A program made the position numbers and the translations under genes. A stretch of 21,317 nt of DNA, taken from positions 1 to 21,317 of the forward strand of contig DCWI01000003.1 of the NCBI GenBank assembly GCA_002328825.1. Direction: 5' to 3'. This stretch comes from Nitrospiraceae bacterium UBA2166. Its GTDB lineage: Bacteria > Nitrospirota > Nitrospiria > Nitrospirales > UBA2166. The notes under the pieces are model-generated. The model was not told the origin of the DNA. It was given only the letters and a program-made list of their open reading frames with translations, and ran no database searches. Shown in pieces: positions 6,858 to 15,049 of this stretch (the stretch's first letter is position 1; each line of letters starts with the position of its first letter).

Positions 6858-8350
6858 AGCTCTACTTTGTATTACTCGTATGTACAAGCATTGCATTACT
6901 CAACTCCTCTGCGATAAGCGGCATACAAAATGTAACAGTGGGATCAAAATCGTTTACAGAATCGGTCGTACTGGGAGAACTTGCGTCGCATCTCGTACGA
7001 AGCGCAGATGGAGCTGTCATTCATCGGCAAGCCATGGGTGGCACACGCGTCCTATGGAATGCACTGAAAAATGGGGACATCAACATCTATCCGGAATATA
7101 TCGGAACAATCACTCAGGAAATTTTGTCCGGGCAACAGCTAGAAGATTTAGAGAGTATTCAAATTGCCCTTGCCGTACACGGGATCCGCATGACTAGGCC
7201 TCTTGGATTCAACAATACGTACGCAATCGGCATGAAAGAAACGCATGCCAACGCTCTAGGAATCCGCTCGATTTCAGATCTACGTTCACACCCCGATCTC
7301 CGGTTTGGCTTCAGTAACGAGTTCATGGATCGTAGCGACGGATGGCCAAGCCTCCGCAATACCTACGCTCTTCCACACCAGCACGTCAATGGATTGGAAC
7401 ACGACCTCGCATATCGAGGTTTAGAAGGCGGCAGTATCGACGCAACTGATCTCTATATGACCGATGCCGAAATTCAATATTACAAACTCCGGATTCTGGA
7501 AGACGATCTATCACACTTCCCAGAATATCACGCCGTCCTGCTCTATCGTAATGATCTAGAACACCTCGCCCCACGAGTCACCACATCGTTGAAAACATTG
7601 GAGGGAACCATTTCGGAAACTGAGATGAGGGCAATGAATGTTCAGGTAAAAATCGCGCGAAAAACCGAAACTCGAACAGCGGCTGATTTTCTCGAAAAGA
7701 AGCTGGGCTTGCATGTAAAATACAGAGAGGAATCCATCGCCGATCGAGTCCTTCGAACGACTAGAGAACATATCGCGCTTGTCATAATTTCGCTCTCAGC
7801 GGCAATTCTCATCGCTCTCCCACTTGGGATCATTGCGGCATATCTTCCACGACTTGGCCATGTCATCCTTGGGGTTGTAGGTATTATTCAAACAATCCCT
7901 GCCCTTGCACTACTAGTCTTCATGATTCCATTACTTGGGATAGGGATTCCAGCAGCCATCGCAGCACTTTTCCTGTACAGTCTCCTTCCCATCGTTCGTA
8001 ACACCTACACCGGACTCCACGACATTCCTCAACCTCTACGTGAATCGGCTGTGGCCCTTGGACTCCCTCCAACCGTGAGGCTTCGAAAAATCGAGATACC
8101 TTTGGCAAGTCGCTCTATCCTCGCCGGAATTAAGACATCCGCAGTCATCAACGTCGGATTTGCAACCCTTGGTGCATTTATCGCAGCTGGTGGGTACGGC
8201 GAATCGATCCTGACCGGAATCCGACTTGACGACATGAGTTTGATTTTACAAGGGGCAATACCTGCCGCAACACTAGCAATAGCCGTTCAAGGATTCTTTG
8301 AGTTGATGGAACGAGTGGTCGTGCCTCAAGGACTGAGATTAACGGAATGA
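6854..8350 (+). CDS. Fused substrate-binding protein and permease of an OpuC/YehYZ-type ABC importer (binding domain first)
   Basis: The 498-residue product begins with a signal-like hydrophobic segment (3-22), continues with an OpuAC-type binding domain (about 25-290; VGSKSFTESVVLGE near the start, NGDINIYPEYIGT at 73-85, FGFSNEFMDRSDGW at 151-164) and ends with a five-helix membrane domain (about 305-490). The permease holds the ATPase-contact EAA loop RESAVALGLPPTVRLRKIEIP (396-416). It should capture a small, probably quaternary-amine-type solute in the periplasm and pass it inward using the ATPase encoded just upstream. In the well-known fusions of this family (OpuC/EgtU type) the membrane domain is N-terminal and the binding domain C-terminal; here the order is reversed. 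The coupled start (ATGA) leaves no doubt about the reading frame. Ligand identity is unknown. Confidence 0.9.
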   Translation: MKLYFVLLVCTSIALLNSSAISGIQNVTVGSKSFTESVVLGELASHLVRSADGAVIHRQAMGGTRVLWNALKNGDINIYPEYIGTITQEILSGQQLEDLESIQIALAVHGIRMTRPLGFNNTYAIGMKETHANALGIRSISDLRSHPDLRFGFSNEFMDRSDGWPSLRNTYALPHQHVNGLEHDLAYRGLEGGSIDATDLYMTDAEIQYYKLRILEDDLSHFPEYHAVLLYRNDLEHLAPRVTTSLKTLEGTISETEMRAMNVQVKIARKTETRTAADFLEKKLGLHVKYREESIADRVLRTTREHIALVIISLSAAILIALPLGIIAAYLPRLGHVILGVVGIIQTIPALALLVFMIPLLGIGIPAAIAALFLYSLLPIVRNTYTGLHDIPQPLRESAVALGLPPTVRLRKIEIPLASRSILAGIKTSAVINVGFATLGAFIAAGGYGESILTGIRLDDMSLILQGAIPAATLAIAVQGFFELMERVVVPQGLRLTE

Positions 8351-8372
8351 ATCTCTGATATGGCAGAAAAGA

Positions 8373-9086
8373 TTATTCCAACACGGAAACTGGACGCACA
8401 TCGGATACGTTGCCTGACCGCGCCCCATACGCTAACAGCAATTGCTCAAATTCTAGGTTGCTGGCCGAACGCGCAACATCCAATGGAGTACGGCCTGCAC
8501 CATTAATAGCATTCACATCAGCCCCATACCGAATAAAAAATGATCCAATCTCCACAGCCCCTTGGATAGCCGCCGCGTGGTGCATCACAGTGTTTTCTTC
8601 TTGATCTCTCTGATGCACATCTTCCCCACTATCAACCATATTGTGTACAGCAGCAAAATTTTCTGAGTCGATCAGTTCAAACAGTGACCGAGGCGGGTTT
8701 GACTCCAGCGAGTTGAGATATCCCCCAAGATTGTTATCCGCGGACTCCTCACGCAACTTGACGTTACTGTCATTCGTAACCAAAGCACCTGCAGGATCAT
8801 ATTTTGTCGCTGCCATTGGCTCAGCAGCTCCTCTCACGATCTCTGCCGTACTTTCGGTCCCATCTACAACATTCATCGTATCTCTTGCCATATCGTTAGC
8901 CTTCTTATCCACAAGCATCGGAGTTCCAGTCTCGCTCTCGTCAAGTCCTGCTGAATCTTTCAATTCTTGATTCGGGAAGATCAGAAAGACTGCAAGCACA
9001 ACCAGCCCAGCTACAATTACAACAAGCACGCCCCACCCAGGTTTCTCCATATGAAAAAAATAAGACATTTGGCTTGCCAAGGTCAA
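8373..9086 (-). CDS. Membrane-anchored ankyrin-repeat protein
   Basis: A 237-residue protein with a single membrane segment near the N terminus (about 18-37), an acidic, low-complexity linker (40-130), and two to three ankyrin repeats (about 134-225). Repeat signatures are NTVMHHAAAIQG, YGADVNAINGAGRTPLDVA and LLLAYGAR. Ankyrin repeats bind partner proteins, so this is probably a tethered adaptor; the side of the membrane is not certain. I prefer the TTG start: GAGG lies seven bases upstream, whereas the in-frame ATGs at 9068 and 9050 have no such motif. The 3' end faces the importer gene with only 22 bases between and no clear terminator. It is divergent from a small regulator gene with a 54-base gap. 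No specific function is recognised. Confidence 0.75.
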   Translation of the reverse strand: MTLASQMSYFFHMEKPGWGVLVVIVAGLVVLAVFLIFPNQELKDSAGLDESETGTPMLVDKKANDMARDTMNVVDGTESTAEIVRGAAEPMAATKYDPAGALVTNDSNVKLREESADNNLGGYLNSLESNPPRSLFELIDSENFAAVHNMVDSGEDVHQRDQEENTVMHHAAAIQGAVEIGSFFIRYGADVNAINGAGRTPLDVARSASNLEFEQLLLAYGARSGNVSDVRPVSVLE

Positions 9087-9105
9087 GAGTTAGCCTCATC
9101 TCACA

Positions 9106-9134
9106 TGGACAGTTTTTTCGGTGTTTGATAGCAT
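9106..9134 (+). promoter_or_regulatory. Promoter candidate giving a leaderless transcript of the small regulator gene
   Basis: TGGACA (9106-9111) and TAGCAT (9129-9134) are separated by 17 bases. The expected start, about seven bases after the -10 box, coincides with the A of the ATG at 9141. A stop codon in frame at 9129 rules out an upstream start, and no Shine-Dalgarno motif is present, both consistent with leaderless translation. Confidence 0.35.
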
Positions 9135-9140
9135 TTCAAA

Positions 9141-9602
9141 ATGCCTGTTCTCCTAACCATTCACGCATGGAGACGCGAACAACAACAATCCCTGACAACC
9201 CTTGCAGCCAAAGCTGAGATCACAGCAGAACAACTCACCTTGATCGAGTCGGGCGAAACAGATCCTCCCGCATCCATCATTGCTTCATTGGCAAACGCGA
9301 TGGGCATACCAATATCATGGCTATTTCACCACCCAAATTCAGTTAAAGCCATGCTCACTGACTCGGAGACCGAACCGTTGGATAATGTCGATTCACCGGA
9401 TCCGATTACCGAACGAATGTTATGCGGAGCACACCAAGATCGGGAACTATATCTTCTACTCACCACCCTGTTGCAGGAAGGCAACCCCAATCTTCTCCGC
9501 GCTGCCGAAGCTAACCTTCGAAGTTTAGTCAAACAAGCGAGGCAATCGACAATTCCATGGCAAACACGCCCTTCTGGCCACTTTGAACCTCCCAGAGACT
9601 AG
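9141..9602 (+). CDS. Cro/C1-type helix-turn-helix protein
   Basis: A 153-residue soluble protein. Residues about 8-64 form an XRE-type five-helix DNA-binding domain: WRREQQQSLTTLAAKAEITAEQL-type helices 1 to 3, then LIESGETDPPASIIASLANAMGI, where the ESG.tdPp pattern is the family hallmark. After an acidic linker (75-95) there is a helical region (ERELYLLL-like, then LLRAAEANLRSLVKQA) that may dimerise. It could repress its own promoter or the divergent ankyrin gene, given the 54-base shared gap, but no clear palindromic operator is visible there. The ATG is the only possible start because of an in-frame stop at 9129. Followed after 55 bases by msrA. Confidence 0.8.
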   Translation: MPVLLTIHAWRREQQQSLTTLAAKAEITAEQLTLIESGETDPPASIIASLANAMGIPISWLFHHPNSVKAMLTDSETEPLDNVDSPDPITERMLCGAHQDRELYLLLTTLLQEGNPNLLRAAEANLRSLVKQARQSTIPWQTRPSGHFEPPRD

Positions 9603-9657
9603 AACTTCGATGATTACAAATATCTTTTTGTCTCTTTTTTCATAAGGGGAAAGTAAA

Positions 9658-10287
9658 ATGGTATTTCTTCACTGGTCTATAAAACTTGGATTTATTGCCC
9701 TAATTGTGAGTGGAACCTTTGGGCTCAGCGTAGGTGAAGCGACTGAAAAACCCTACGCGAGGGCGACGTTTGCCGGTGGCTGTTTTTGGTGCATGCAGCC
9801 ACCCTTCGCGGAGCTCGATGGAGTGATTGCGACGGCGGCCGGCTATACAGGAGGACACACGAACAATCCAACTTATGAGAAAGTCTCCCGCGGGGATACC
9901 GGCCACACCGAGTCTGTCCAAATCGTTTATGACCCCCGTAAGGTCAGTTACGAAAAGCTCTTGGACATTTTCTGGCACAACATCGATCCCACAACTATTG
10001 ACCAACAGTTTTGTGATACAGGATCCGAATACCGCACCGCAATTTTCTTCCACGACGCGAAACAAGAACGTTTGGCAAAAATATCTCAACAGCTCATTGA
10101 GAAAACCAAAACATTTCCTGAACCGATTGTTACGGAAATCACGCCGGCGAGCACCTTCTACCCCGCAGAGGAACATCATCAGGATTATTCTGACAAGAAC
10201 CCCGTCCGCTACCAAGTCTATCGATATATGTGTAAACGTGATGCTCGCTTGGCGGAACTGTGGGGCAGCGATGCCCCTGCACATTAA
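9658..10287 (+). CDS. msrA: Peptide-methionine (S)-S-oxide reductase MsrA, exported
   Basis: The 209-residue enzyme reduces methionine-S-sulfoxide in oxidised proteins. An N-terminal signal segment (about 7-25) predicts export or membrane tethering, unlike cytosolic E. coli MsrA. The catalytic motif GGCFWCMQPPF (catalytic Cys at about 42) follows; AAGYTGG, the QFCDTGSEYRTAIFF loop and EEHHQDY, the equivalent of the usual EEYHQ(D/K)Y, are all present. Recycling Cys candidates are Cys45, the Cys of QFCDTG and the Cys of YMCKR near the end. The start is supported by AAGGGG about eight bases upstream. It sits alone between a regulator and the convergent typA. No MsrB domain is fused or adjacent. 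An exported MsrA would need an electron donor across the membrane, which is not encoded here. Confidence 0.95.
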   Translation: MVFLHWSIKLGFIALIVSGTFGLSVGEATEKPYARATFAGGCFWCMQPPFAELDGVIATAAGYTGGHTNNPTYEKVSRGDTGHTESVQIVYDPRKVSYEKLLDIFWHNIDPTTIDQQFCDTGSEYRTAIFFHDAKQERLAKISQQLIEKTKTFPEPIVTEITPASTFYPAEEHHQDYSDKNPVRYQVYRYMCKRDARLAELWGSDAPAH

Positions 10288-10360
10288 AGGCTGGACGTAA
10301 CTACGACACGATAAGAAAGAAAATCAGAGATTTGATGGCATCATTGCTGGGAATTTTGGT

Positions 10361-12205
10361 TCAACATTCTGCTTGTCGATTCATCGCAGAGCGCGAGGCA
10401 CGACGCTCATTGTCAGTGAGATAGCGTTTTCGAAGCCGAATATGCTTTGGCGTAATTTCGACAAGTTCGTCCTCTTCGATAAACTCAAGGGCAAATTCTA
10501 ACGTCATCTCACGAGGGCGTATCAATTGAATCGCATCGTCAGCGCCTGATGCGCGAATATTGGTGAGTTTCTTCTCTCGAATAGCATTCACCACCATATC
10601 TTTACCTTTATTGTTGACGCCAAGAATCATGCCTTCGTAGAGTGGCTCACCAGGATGAATAAGAATTTCACCGCGATCCTGTAATTTCCAGAGTGCATAT
10701 GCAACAGCAAATCCCGCACTCTGCGAGATTTGCACGCCAACAGAACGTCGTGGAATCTCTCCTTTAAACGATTGATACTCGAAGAAAATTTGAGACATGA
10801 CCCCAGTTCCACGGGTCATCATCAACAACTCATTGCGAAATCCCATTAAAGCACGAGAAGCAACCAAAAACTCCATGCGAATTGTTCCCACCGCGCTAAC
10901 CTGCATGTTACGCATATCAGCATGACGATTCCCCAACGCTTCAATAACCCCGCCCTGATATCCCGCATCAACTTCAATCACAACTTCCTCGACGGGTTCC
11001 AAGAGAGTACCGTCAAGATGTTTGAAGATAACTTTCGGAGGGGAAACCTCCAATTCATACCCTTCTCGCCGCATAGTCTCAATGAGAATCGCCAAATGCA
11101 GCTCTCCTCGCCCTGAAACAGTAAAACGCTCTCCGCCGTTAGCTTCTTCAACCTTGATTCCTACATTCATCATGGCTTCATGAGCCAAACGTTCCCGAAT
11201 GTGACGAGATGTCAGAAACCTCCCACCATCCTTGCCAGATAACGGACTGGTATTGTGGGAAAAGTTCATTGAAATGGTCGGTTCATCTATATTGACTGTT
11301 GGCAATGCCACAGAATGGTCAGGAGACGTAATGGTTTCCCCAACCCTCACATCTGAGATGCCGGCCAAAGAGATAATATCGCCAGCCTGCGCATAGTCAC
11401 GTTCCACACGAGCTAACCCCTGATAGGCTAATATTTTTGTCACCTTCGATCGCACAATCTCACCGTCCCTCTTCACCAACGTCACAGAGTCTGCCACACG
11501 TACCTCTCCACGAACAATCCGTCCAACCGCGATCCGCCCAATATAAGAATCGTAATCCAAGATGGTGACAAGCATTTGGAACGGCTGATCAGGATCTGCC
11601 ACTGGTGGCAATACGCGATGAATAATTGTATCCATCAGAGGCTTCATATCCACAGCGTGATCATCCATATCTAGGGTTGTCCGGCCTTCTTTCCCCGAGG
11701 CAAACACGATTGGAAAATCGAGCTGTTCGTCCGTCGCATTCAATTCGCTAAACAAATCAAAGGTTTGATCGACAATTTCATGCGGGCGCGAATTCGGACG
11801 ATCAATTTTATTAATCACAACAATCGGTTTCAGATGAAGGTCAAGTGATTTTTTTAAGACGAATTTTGTTTGAGGCATGGGGCCCTCAAACGCATCCACA
11901 AGAAGCAATACGCCATCGACCAGACGCAAAATGCGCTCAACCTCGCTTCCGAAATCAGCATGGCCCGGGGTGTCGACCAAGTTGATATTGATATCCTTAT
12001 ACCTGAGTGAAGCGTTCTTTGAAAAAATCGTGATTCCCCGCTCTTTCTCAAGCGGGTTTGAGTCCATAATGACGGCATCTCCTTCCTTGAACACGTGTGC
12101 CCCAGTTTGCCGAAGCAACGCGTCAACCAGCGTTGTTTTGCCATGATCAACATGGGCAATAATTGCTACATTACGAACATCTCTTCTTCTTTTTTGATGA
12201 GGCAT
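10361..12205 (-). CDS. typA: Ribosome-associated GTPase TypA/BipA
   Basis: A 614-residue translational GTPase that binds the 70S ribosome at the EF-G site and supports ribosome assembly and growth under stress such as cold. The G domain has NVAIIAHVDHGKTTL (G1), KERGITIF (G2), VDTPGHADFG (G3) and NKIDRP (G4). The rest follows the BipA pattern: beta-barrel domain II, the EF-G-like domains III and V (GRGELHLAILIETMRREGYEL; GALSNR-type turn here EALGNRHADM), and the BipA-specific C-terminal domain (ANNKGKDM-like GVNNKGKDMVVN, then LTNIRASG, EFIEEDELVEITP, RKRYL). Length matches the family (about 605-615). It ends 73 bases from msrA, which is convergent. An AAGGG motif lies nine to ten bases before the ATG. 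Confidence 0.97.
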   Translation of the reverse strand: MPHQKRRRDVRNVAIIAHVDHGKTTLVDALLRQTGAHVFKEGDAVIMDSNPLEKERGITIFSKNASLRYKDININLVDTPGHADFGSEVERILRLVDGVLLLVDAFEGPMPQTKFVLKKSLDLHLKPIVVINKIDRPNSRPHEIVDQTFDLFSELNATDEQLDFPIVFASGKEGRTTLDMDDHAVDMKPLMDTIIHRVLPPVADPDQPFQMLVTILDYDSYIGRIAVGRIVRGEVRVADSVTLVKRDGEIVRSKVTKILAYQGLARVERDYAQAGDIISLAGISDVRVGETITSPDHSVALPTVNIDEPTISMNFSHNTSPLSGKDGGRFLTSRHIRERLAHEAMMNVGIKVEEANGGERFTVSGRGELHLAILIETMRREGYELEVSPPKVIFKHLDGTLLEPVEEVVIEVDAGYQGGVIEALGNRHADMRNMQVSAVGTIRMEFLVASRALMGFRNELLMMTRGTGVMSQIFFEYQSFKGEIPRRSVGVQISQSAGFAVAYALWKLQDRGEILIHPGEPLYEGMILGVNNKGKDMVVNAIREKKLTNIRASGADDAIQLIRPREMTLEFALEFIEEDELVEITPKHIRLRKRYLTDNERRASRSAMNRQAEC

Positions 12206-12475
12206 AATTTTAGGCCCTTATTGTTCCCACAGCGTGAATCATTTTTCTAGTACGCGAACCCATCCAACTCAGGTAATTCAATCCCTACGCAAAACCCAGT
12301 TTCAAAGTCTACGAAGAGTTGTTTAGCAACAACACCGACAAGAACTGCCGACGATGTGGGCGTGTTCCTTACCAAGTGCTCCGTGAGCACAAAAAATTAA
12401 CAGAAGGCGCAGGGGAATGCAAACAGATTTGAACATAAAAAATCAAACTCCGCATAGGGTTGAGGTGATGCTCAA
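12206..12475 (+). other. 270-base gap between typA and the Sel1 gene, with small inverted repeats
   Basis: No gene is visible. Three perfect small inverted repeats occur: GTTGTT-TAGC-AACAAC at 12318-12333, GTGCTC-CGT-GAGCAC at 12376-12390, and GTTGAG-GTGATG-CTCAAC at 12459-12476, the last abutting the Sel1 stop. None is followed at once by a T tract in the needed direction, so none is a convincing intrinsic terminator; the last may protect the Sel1 mRNA end. The gap should also contain the typA promoter, which I could not identify. Confidence 0.4.
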
Positions 12476-13258
12476 CTACTGTTTCTGCATTAGGCTGTCA
12501 AACGTACTCATGAATTGCTGTGCTTCACGATGACCCTGATCTGCGGCTTTACGATACCACTTGAAAGCTTCTTCAAGATCTTGAGGCCTACCCCGTCCTT
12601 CCGCATACATTGCTCCAAGAAAATACTGTGCTTCCTTGTTTCCTCGCTCTGCAGCTCTCCGAAACCATTTTTCGGCCAAGGGAAAATCCTGTGTCACTCC
12701 TTCACCGATGGAATACAAACTTGCGAGATTAAGCTGCGCTTCTATGTCATCTTGTTCGGCAGCTCTTCGAAACCACTTTGCTGCTTTTTTCAAACTCTGC
12801 GATACCCCTTTCCCATGTTGAAAAAGTACCCCAAGAGCATTCTGTGCATCAGCATTCCCTTGTTTTGCCGCTCTCCGAAACCATTTAAACGCTTCGGCGT
12901 AGTCCTGCGCATCCCCACTGCCATCACGGTATACAATCCCAAGGTTATACTGGGCAGGCACATGCCCCTGTTCCGCGGCTTTATGATACCAACCCAATGC
13001 TACAGCAGGATCCTTCGAAATCCCCATCCCATTGTCATACATCACGGCAAGATTGTTTTGAGCATCTTTATTTCCTGCCTCCGCGGCTTTCGTCCACTTT
13101 TCCAGAGCCATCACATAATCCCCATGGTTAACTGCATCCAGCCCTTCTTCAAAATCCCCGGCCAATGCAAAGTGACTCACACTGAACAACAGCACCAGGA
13201 TAACTACAAGAGTCTTCACCACGCCATAACCTATTCTCTCCAAACTTACTCGCATCAT
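12476..13258 (-). CDS. Exported Sel1-repeat (TPR-like) protein
   Basis: A 260-residue protein with a signal peptide (hydrophobic 14-30, cleavage likely after ALA at 31-33) followed by a TPR-like half repeat and five Sel1 repeats. The repeats have an exact period of 36 residues, seen from the recurring block xAQxxLGxxY at about 66, 102, 138, 174 and 210, each closed by a KWFRRAAEQG-like helix. Sel1 repeats form a superhelical protein-binding scaffold; bacterial members act as periplasmic adaptors in envelope or signalling functions. The partner is unknown. Met1 and Met2 are equally possible starts, and no strong Shine-Dalgarno is seen. TTGAAC and TATCCT with a 17-base spacer (13295-13267, minus strand) would give an almost leaderless transcript. 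Confidence 0.88.
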   Translation of the reverse strand: MMRVSLERIGYGVVKTLVVILVLLFSVSHFALAGDFEEGLDAVNHGDYVMALEKWTKAAEAGNKDAQNNLAVMYDNGMGISKDPAVALGWYHKAAEQGHVPAQYNLGIVYRDGSGDAQDYAEAFKWFRRAAKQGNADAQNALGVLFQHGKGVSQSLKKAAKWFRRAAEQDDIEAQLNLASLYSIGEGVTQDFPLAEKWFRRAAERGNKEAQYFLGAMYAEGRGRPQDLEEAFKWYRKAADQGHREAQQFMSTFDSLMQKQ

Positions 13259-13279
13259 CGTGATAAAGGATACGCCTGT

Positions 13280-13295
13280 TTGAAACGAGGTTCAA
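13280..13295. promoter_or_regulatory. Small inverted repeat upstream of the Sel1 gene
   Basis: TTGAA-ACGAGG-TTCAA is a perfect 5-bp inverted repeat 22 bases before the Sel1 start. It overlaps the possible -35 box of that gene, the arrangement expected of an operator, but the short arm length makes chance occurrence quite possible. Confidence 0.2.
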
Positions 13296-13461
13296 TAGAT
13301 GCTGCATGACGAGGAATAAGAATGGAAACAGATGAGTGATCCCTACCAGAAAATTGAACGTGATGATGTGAGATGTAAGTTAACTGAAGAATTTTTAATT
13401 TTCGTTGAGAGATCGGTTCAAGCCTGAACCCTTTGTAGTCTTACGCATTACCTTGGGCCTC

Positions 13462-13489
13462 GCGACATATCACGCCAAAATTGTATAAT
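13462..13489 (+). promoter_or_regulatory. Promoter of the DUF1015 gene
   Basis: A consensus TATAAT box (13484-13489) is preceded after 16 bases by GCGACA (13462-13467), a partial match to TTGACA. The start would be about 13496, giving a leader of some 48 nt. The leader carries two purine-rich ribosome-binding motifs, GGAGG at about 13514 and GGAG at about 13530, the latter well placed for the ATG at 13544. Confidence 0.5.
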
Positions 13490-13543
13490 ACGAACGCTCG
13501 TTTTCCCTGAGAAGGAGGTATATTCCGGAAGGAGAATCACAAT

Positions 13544-14797
13544 ATGGCAATAGTCTCTCCATTTCGCGCCGTCAGACCCGTTGCACAATTCGCCGCCAAG
13601 GTTTCTGCCCCTCCATACGATGTCGTATCATTAGAGGAGGCGTGTGACATCGCCAAAGATAATCCCTATAGCTTTCTCCGGGTGAGCCGCGCAGAGCTCG
13701 AGCTCTCCCCTGAGGTCAATTCGTATTCCCCCTCTGTCTATGAAAGAGGTGCGCAAAATCTCCAGAATCTCATCAGCAATGGGATTCTTACCCGCGAAGA
13801 ACAGCCTGTACTAGGTGTCTATCGACAGAGGTGGGAAACACACCAACAGACAGGTCTAGTAGCACTCGCCTCCGTAGACGAGTATGATCGAGGAATTATC
13901 AAAAAACACGAACTCACTCGCCCTGCGAAGGAAGCAGATCGTGTTAGAATCATCCACACACATGAGTCTCAATCTGGACCTGTCCTTCTTTTTTTTCGTC
14001 GTCCAGAAACATTTAATGACTGGCTTGAATGGGTCACCAGCACTCCACCTGATTTACATTTCATCGCCGACGATAACGTTGAACATACCGTCTGGATCGT
14101 GCGGGATGAACCTGCAATTCGTCAAGTTGTGGAAAGCTTCCTCTCTATTGAAACAATGTACATTGCAGACGGTCATCATCGTTCCGCAGCCGCTAGTCGT
14201 GTGCGAGCAGCACGTCGCAATGCTACCGTGACACCCACAAACACCAACGAGGAAGGGTTTTTAGCAGTAATTTTTCCACACGACGCCCTTAGAGTTCTCC
14301 CATACAACCGAGTAGTTAGAGATCTAAACGGCCTAACACCAACTCAGTTTATCAAAAAGCTGAGCGTTCATTTTGAACTGCAACTGACATTACAACCGAG
14401 TAACCCTCCACCAGCTGGTTTTGATATGTATATCAAGAACCAATGGCACCGTGCCACGCCAAAGCATCTCGAAAATTTGTCTTCAGGAAATGGGCATGAC
14501 CCAATTCGCTCTCTAGCAGTTTCCGTTTTGACAGAACTGGTATTAGACCCACTATTGGGAATCATGGACCAACGATCAGACCCTCGTATAGATTTTGTTG
14601 GAGGTGTTCGTGGTGTCGACCAGCTTACGAAAATGGTGGATCATGGGGATTGGTCCGTGGCATTTTGGTTGTACCCAACAACCGTTGACGAACTCATGGC
14701 TGTGTCAGACGCTGAACTCATCATGCCTCCAAAAAGCACTTGGTTTGAGCCAAAACTACGAGATGGATTGTTCATTCATATGTTACGAGATGACTAA
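13544..14797 (+). CDS. DUF1015 family protein
   Basis: A 417-residue soluble protein of a widespread family (DUF1015) without an established function. Family hallmarks are visible in order: FRAVRP near the start, APPYDVVS (22-29), YSFLRV (42-47), the block KKHELTRPAKEADRVR (120-135) with HESQSGPV (140-147), and YIADGHHRSAAA (206-217). The DGHHR motif resembles the nucleotide or phosphotransfer motif of the ParB/Srx-type fold, including ADP-dependent free-serine kinases (SerK/SbnI). If the resemblance is real, a small-molecule kinase role is possible; this is inference. The start is supported by GGAG nine bases upstream. It stands alone, with its own promoter, upstream of the helicase leader. 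In some genomes this family sits near serine-pathway genes, but none is seen here. Confidence 0.88.
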   Translation: MAIVSPFRAVRPVAQFAAKVSAPPYDVVSLEEACDIAKDNPYSFLRVSRAELELSPEVNSYSPSVYERGAQNLQNLISNGILTREEQPVLGVYRQRWETHQQTGLVALASVDEYDRGIIKKHELTRPAKEADRVRIIHTHESQSGPVLLFFRRPETFNDWLEWVTSTPPDLHFIADDNVEHTVWIVRDEPAIRQVVESFLSIETMYIADGHHRSAAASRVRAARRNATVTPTNTNEEGFLAVIFPHDALRVLPYNRVVRDLNGLTPTQFIKKLSVHFELQLTLQPSNPPPAGFDMYIKNQWHRATPKHLENLSSGNGHDPIRSLAVSVLTELVLDPLLGIMDQRSDPRIDFVGGVRGVDQLTKMVDHGDWSVAFWLYPTTVDELMAVSDAELIMPPKSTWFEPKLRDGLFIHMLRDD

Positions 14798-15049
14798 CAG
14801 AAAACCTCCTCGCATTGACAATCAACTCACCTGAAAGAACAGATAAAATAATTTCACGAAGAGTATTGGCAAAATCTTCTTCCCAGATACTCAGCCTCAC
14901 CCATAAACGTTACAACAATTGATGTTTACCAAACATTTTGGATCGAAACAACGCAGTAGCCTAGACTCTCTGATGTTTGTTCTCCCACTATTTAGATCAG
15001 GAATTGCATACAGTATCCAAATGCCACAAAAATATATACCGTCGTTTAT
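14798..15049. other. AT-rich gap between the DUF1015 gene and the helicase promoter
   Basis: I see no gene here. A 6-bp inverted repeat, GAGTAT at 14861-14866 and ATACTC at 14887-14892, encloses 20 bases and could be a weak terminator for the DUF1015 gene, but no T tract follows. The part just before the helicase promoter is notably AT-rich. Confidence 0.35.

Noticed and set aside
12515..13309. A 264-codon plus-strand open frame opposite the Sel1 gene
   Set aside because: It mirrors the repeat periodicity of the Sel1 gene, has Cys/Phe/Pro-rich composition with no family resemblance, and has no ribosome-binding site; it is an antisense shadow.
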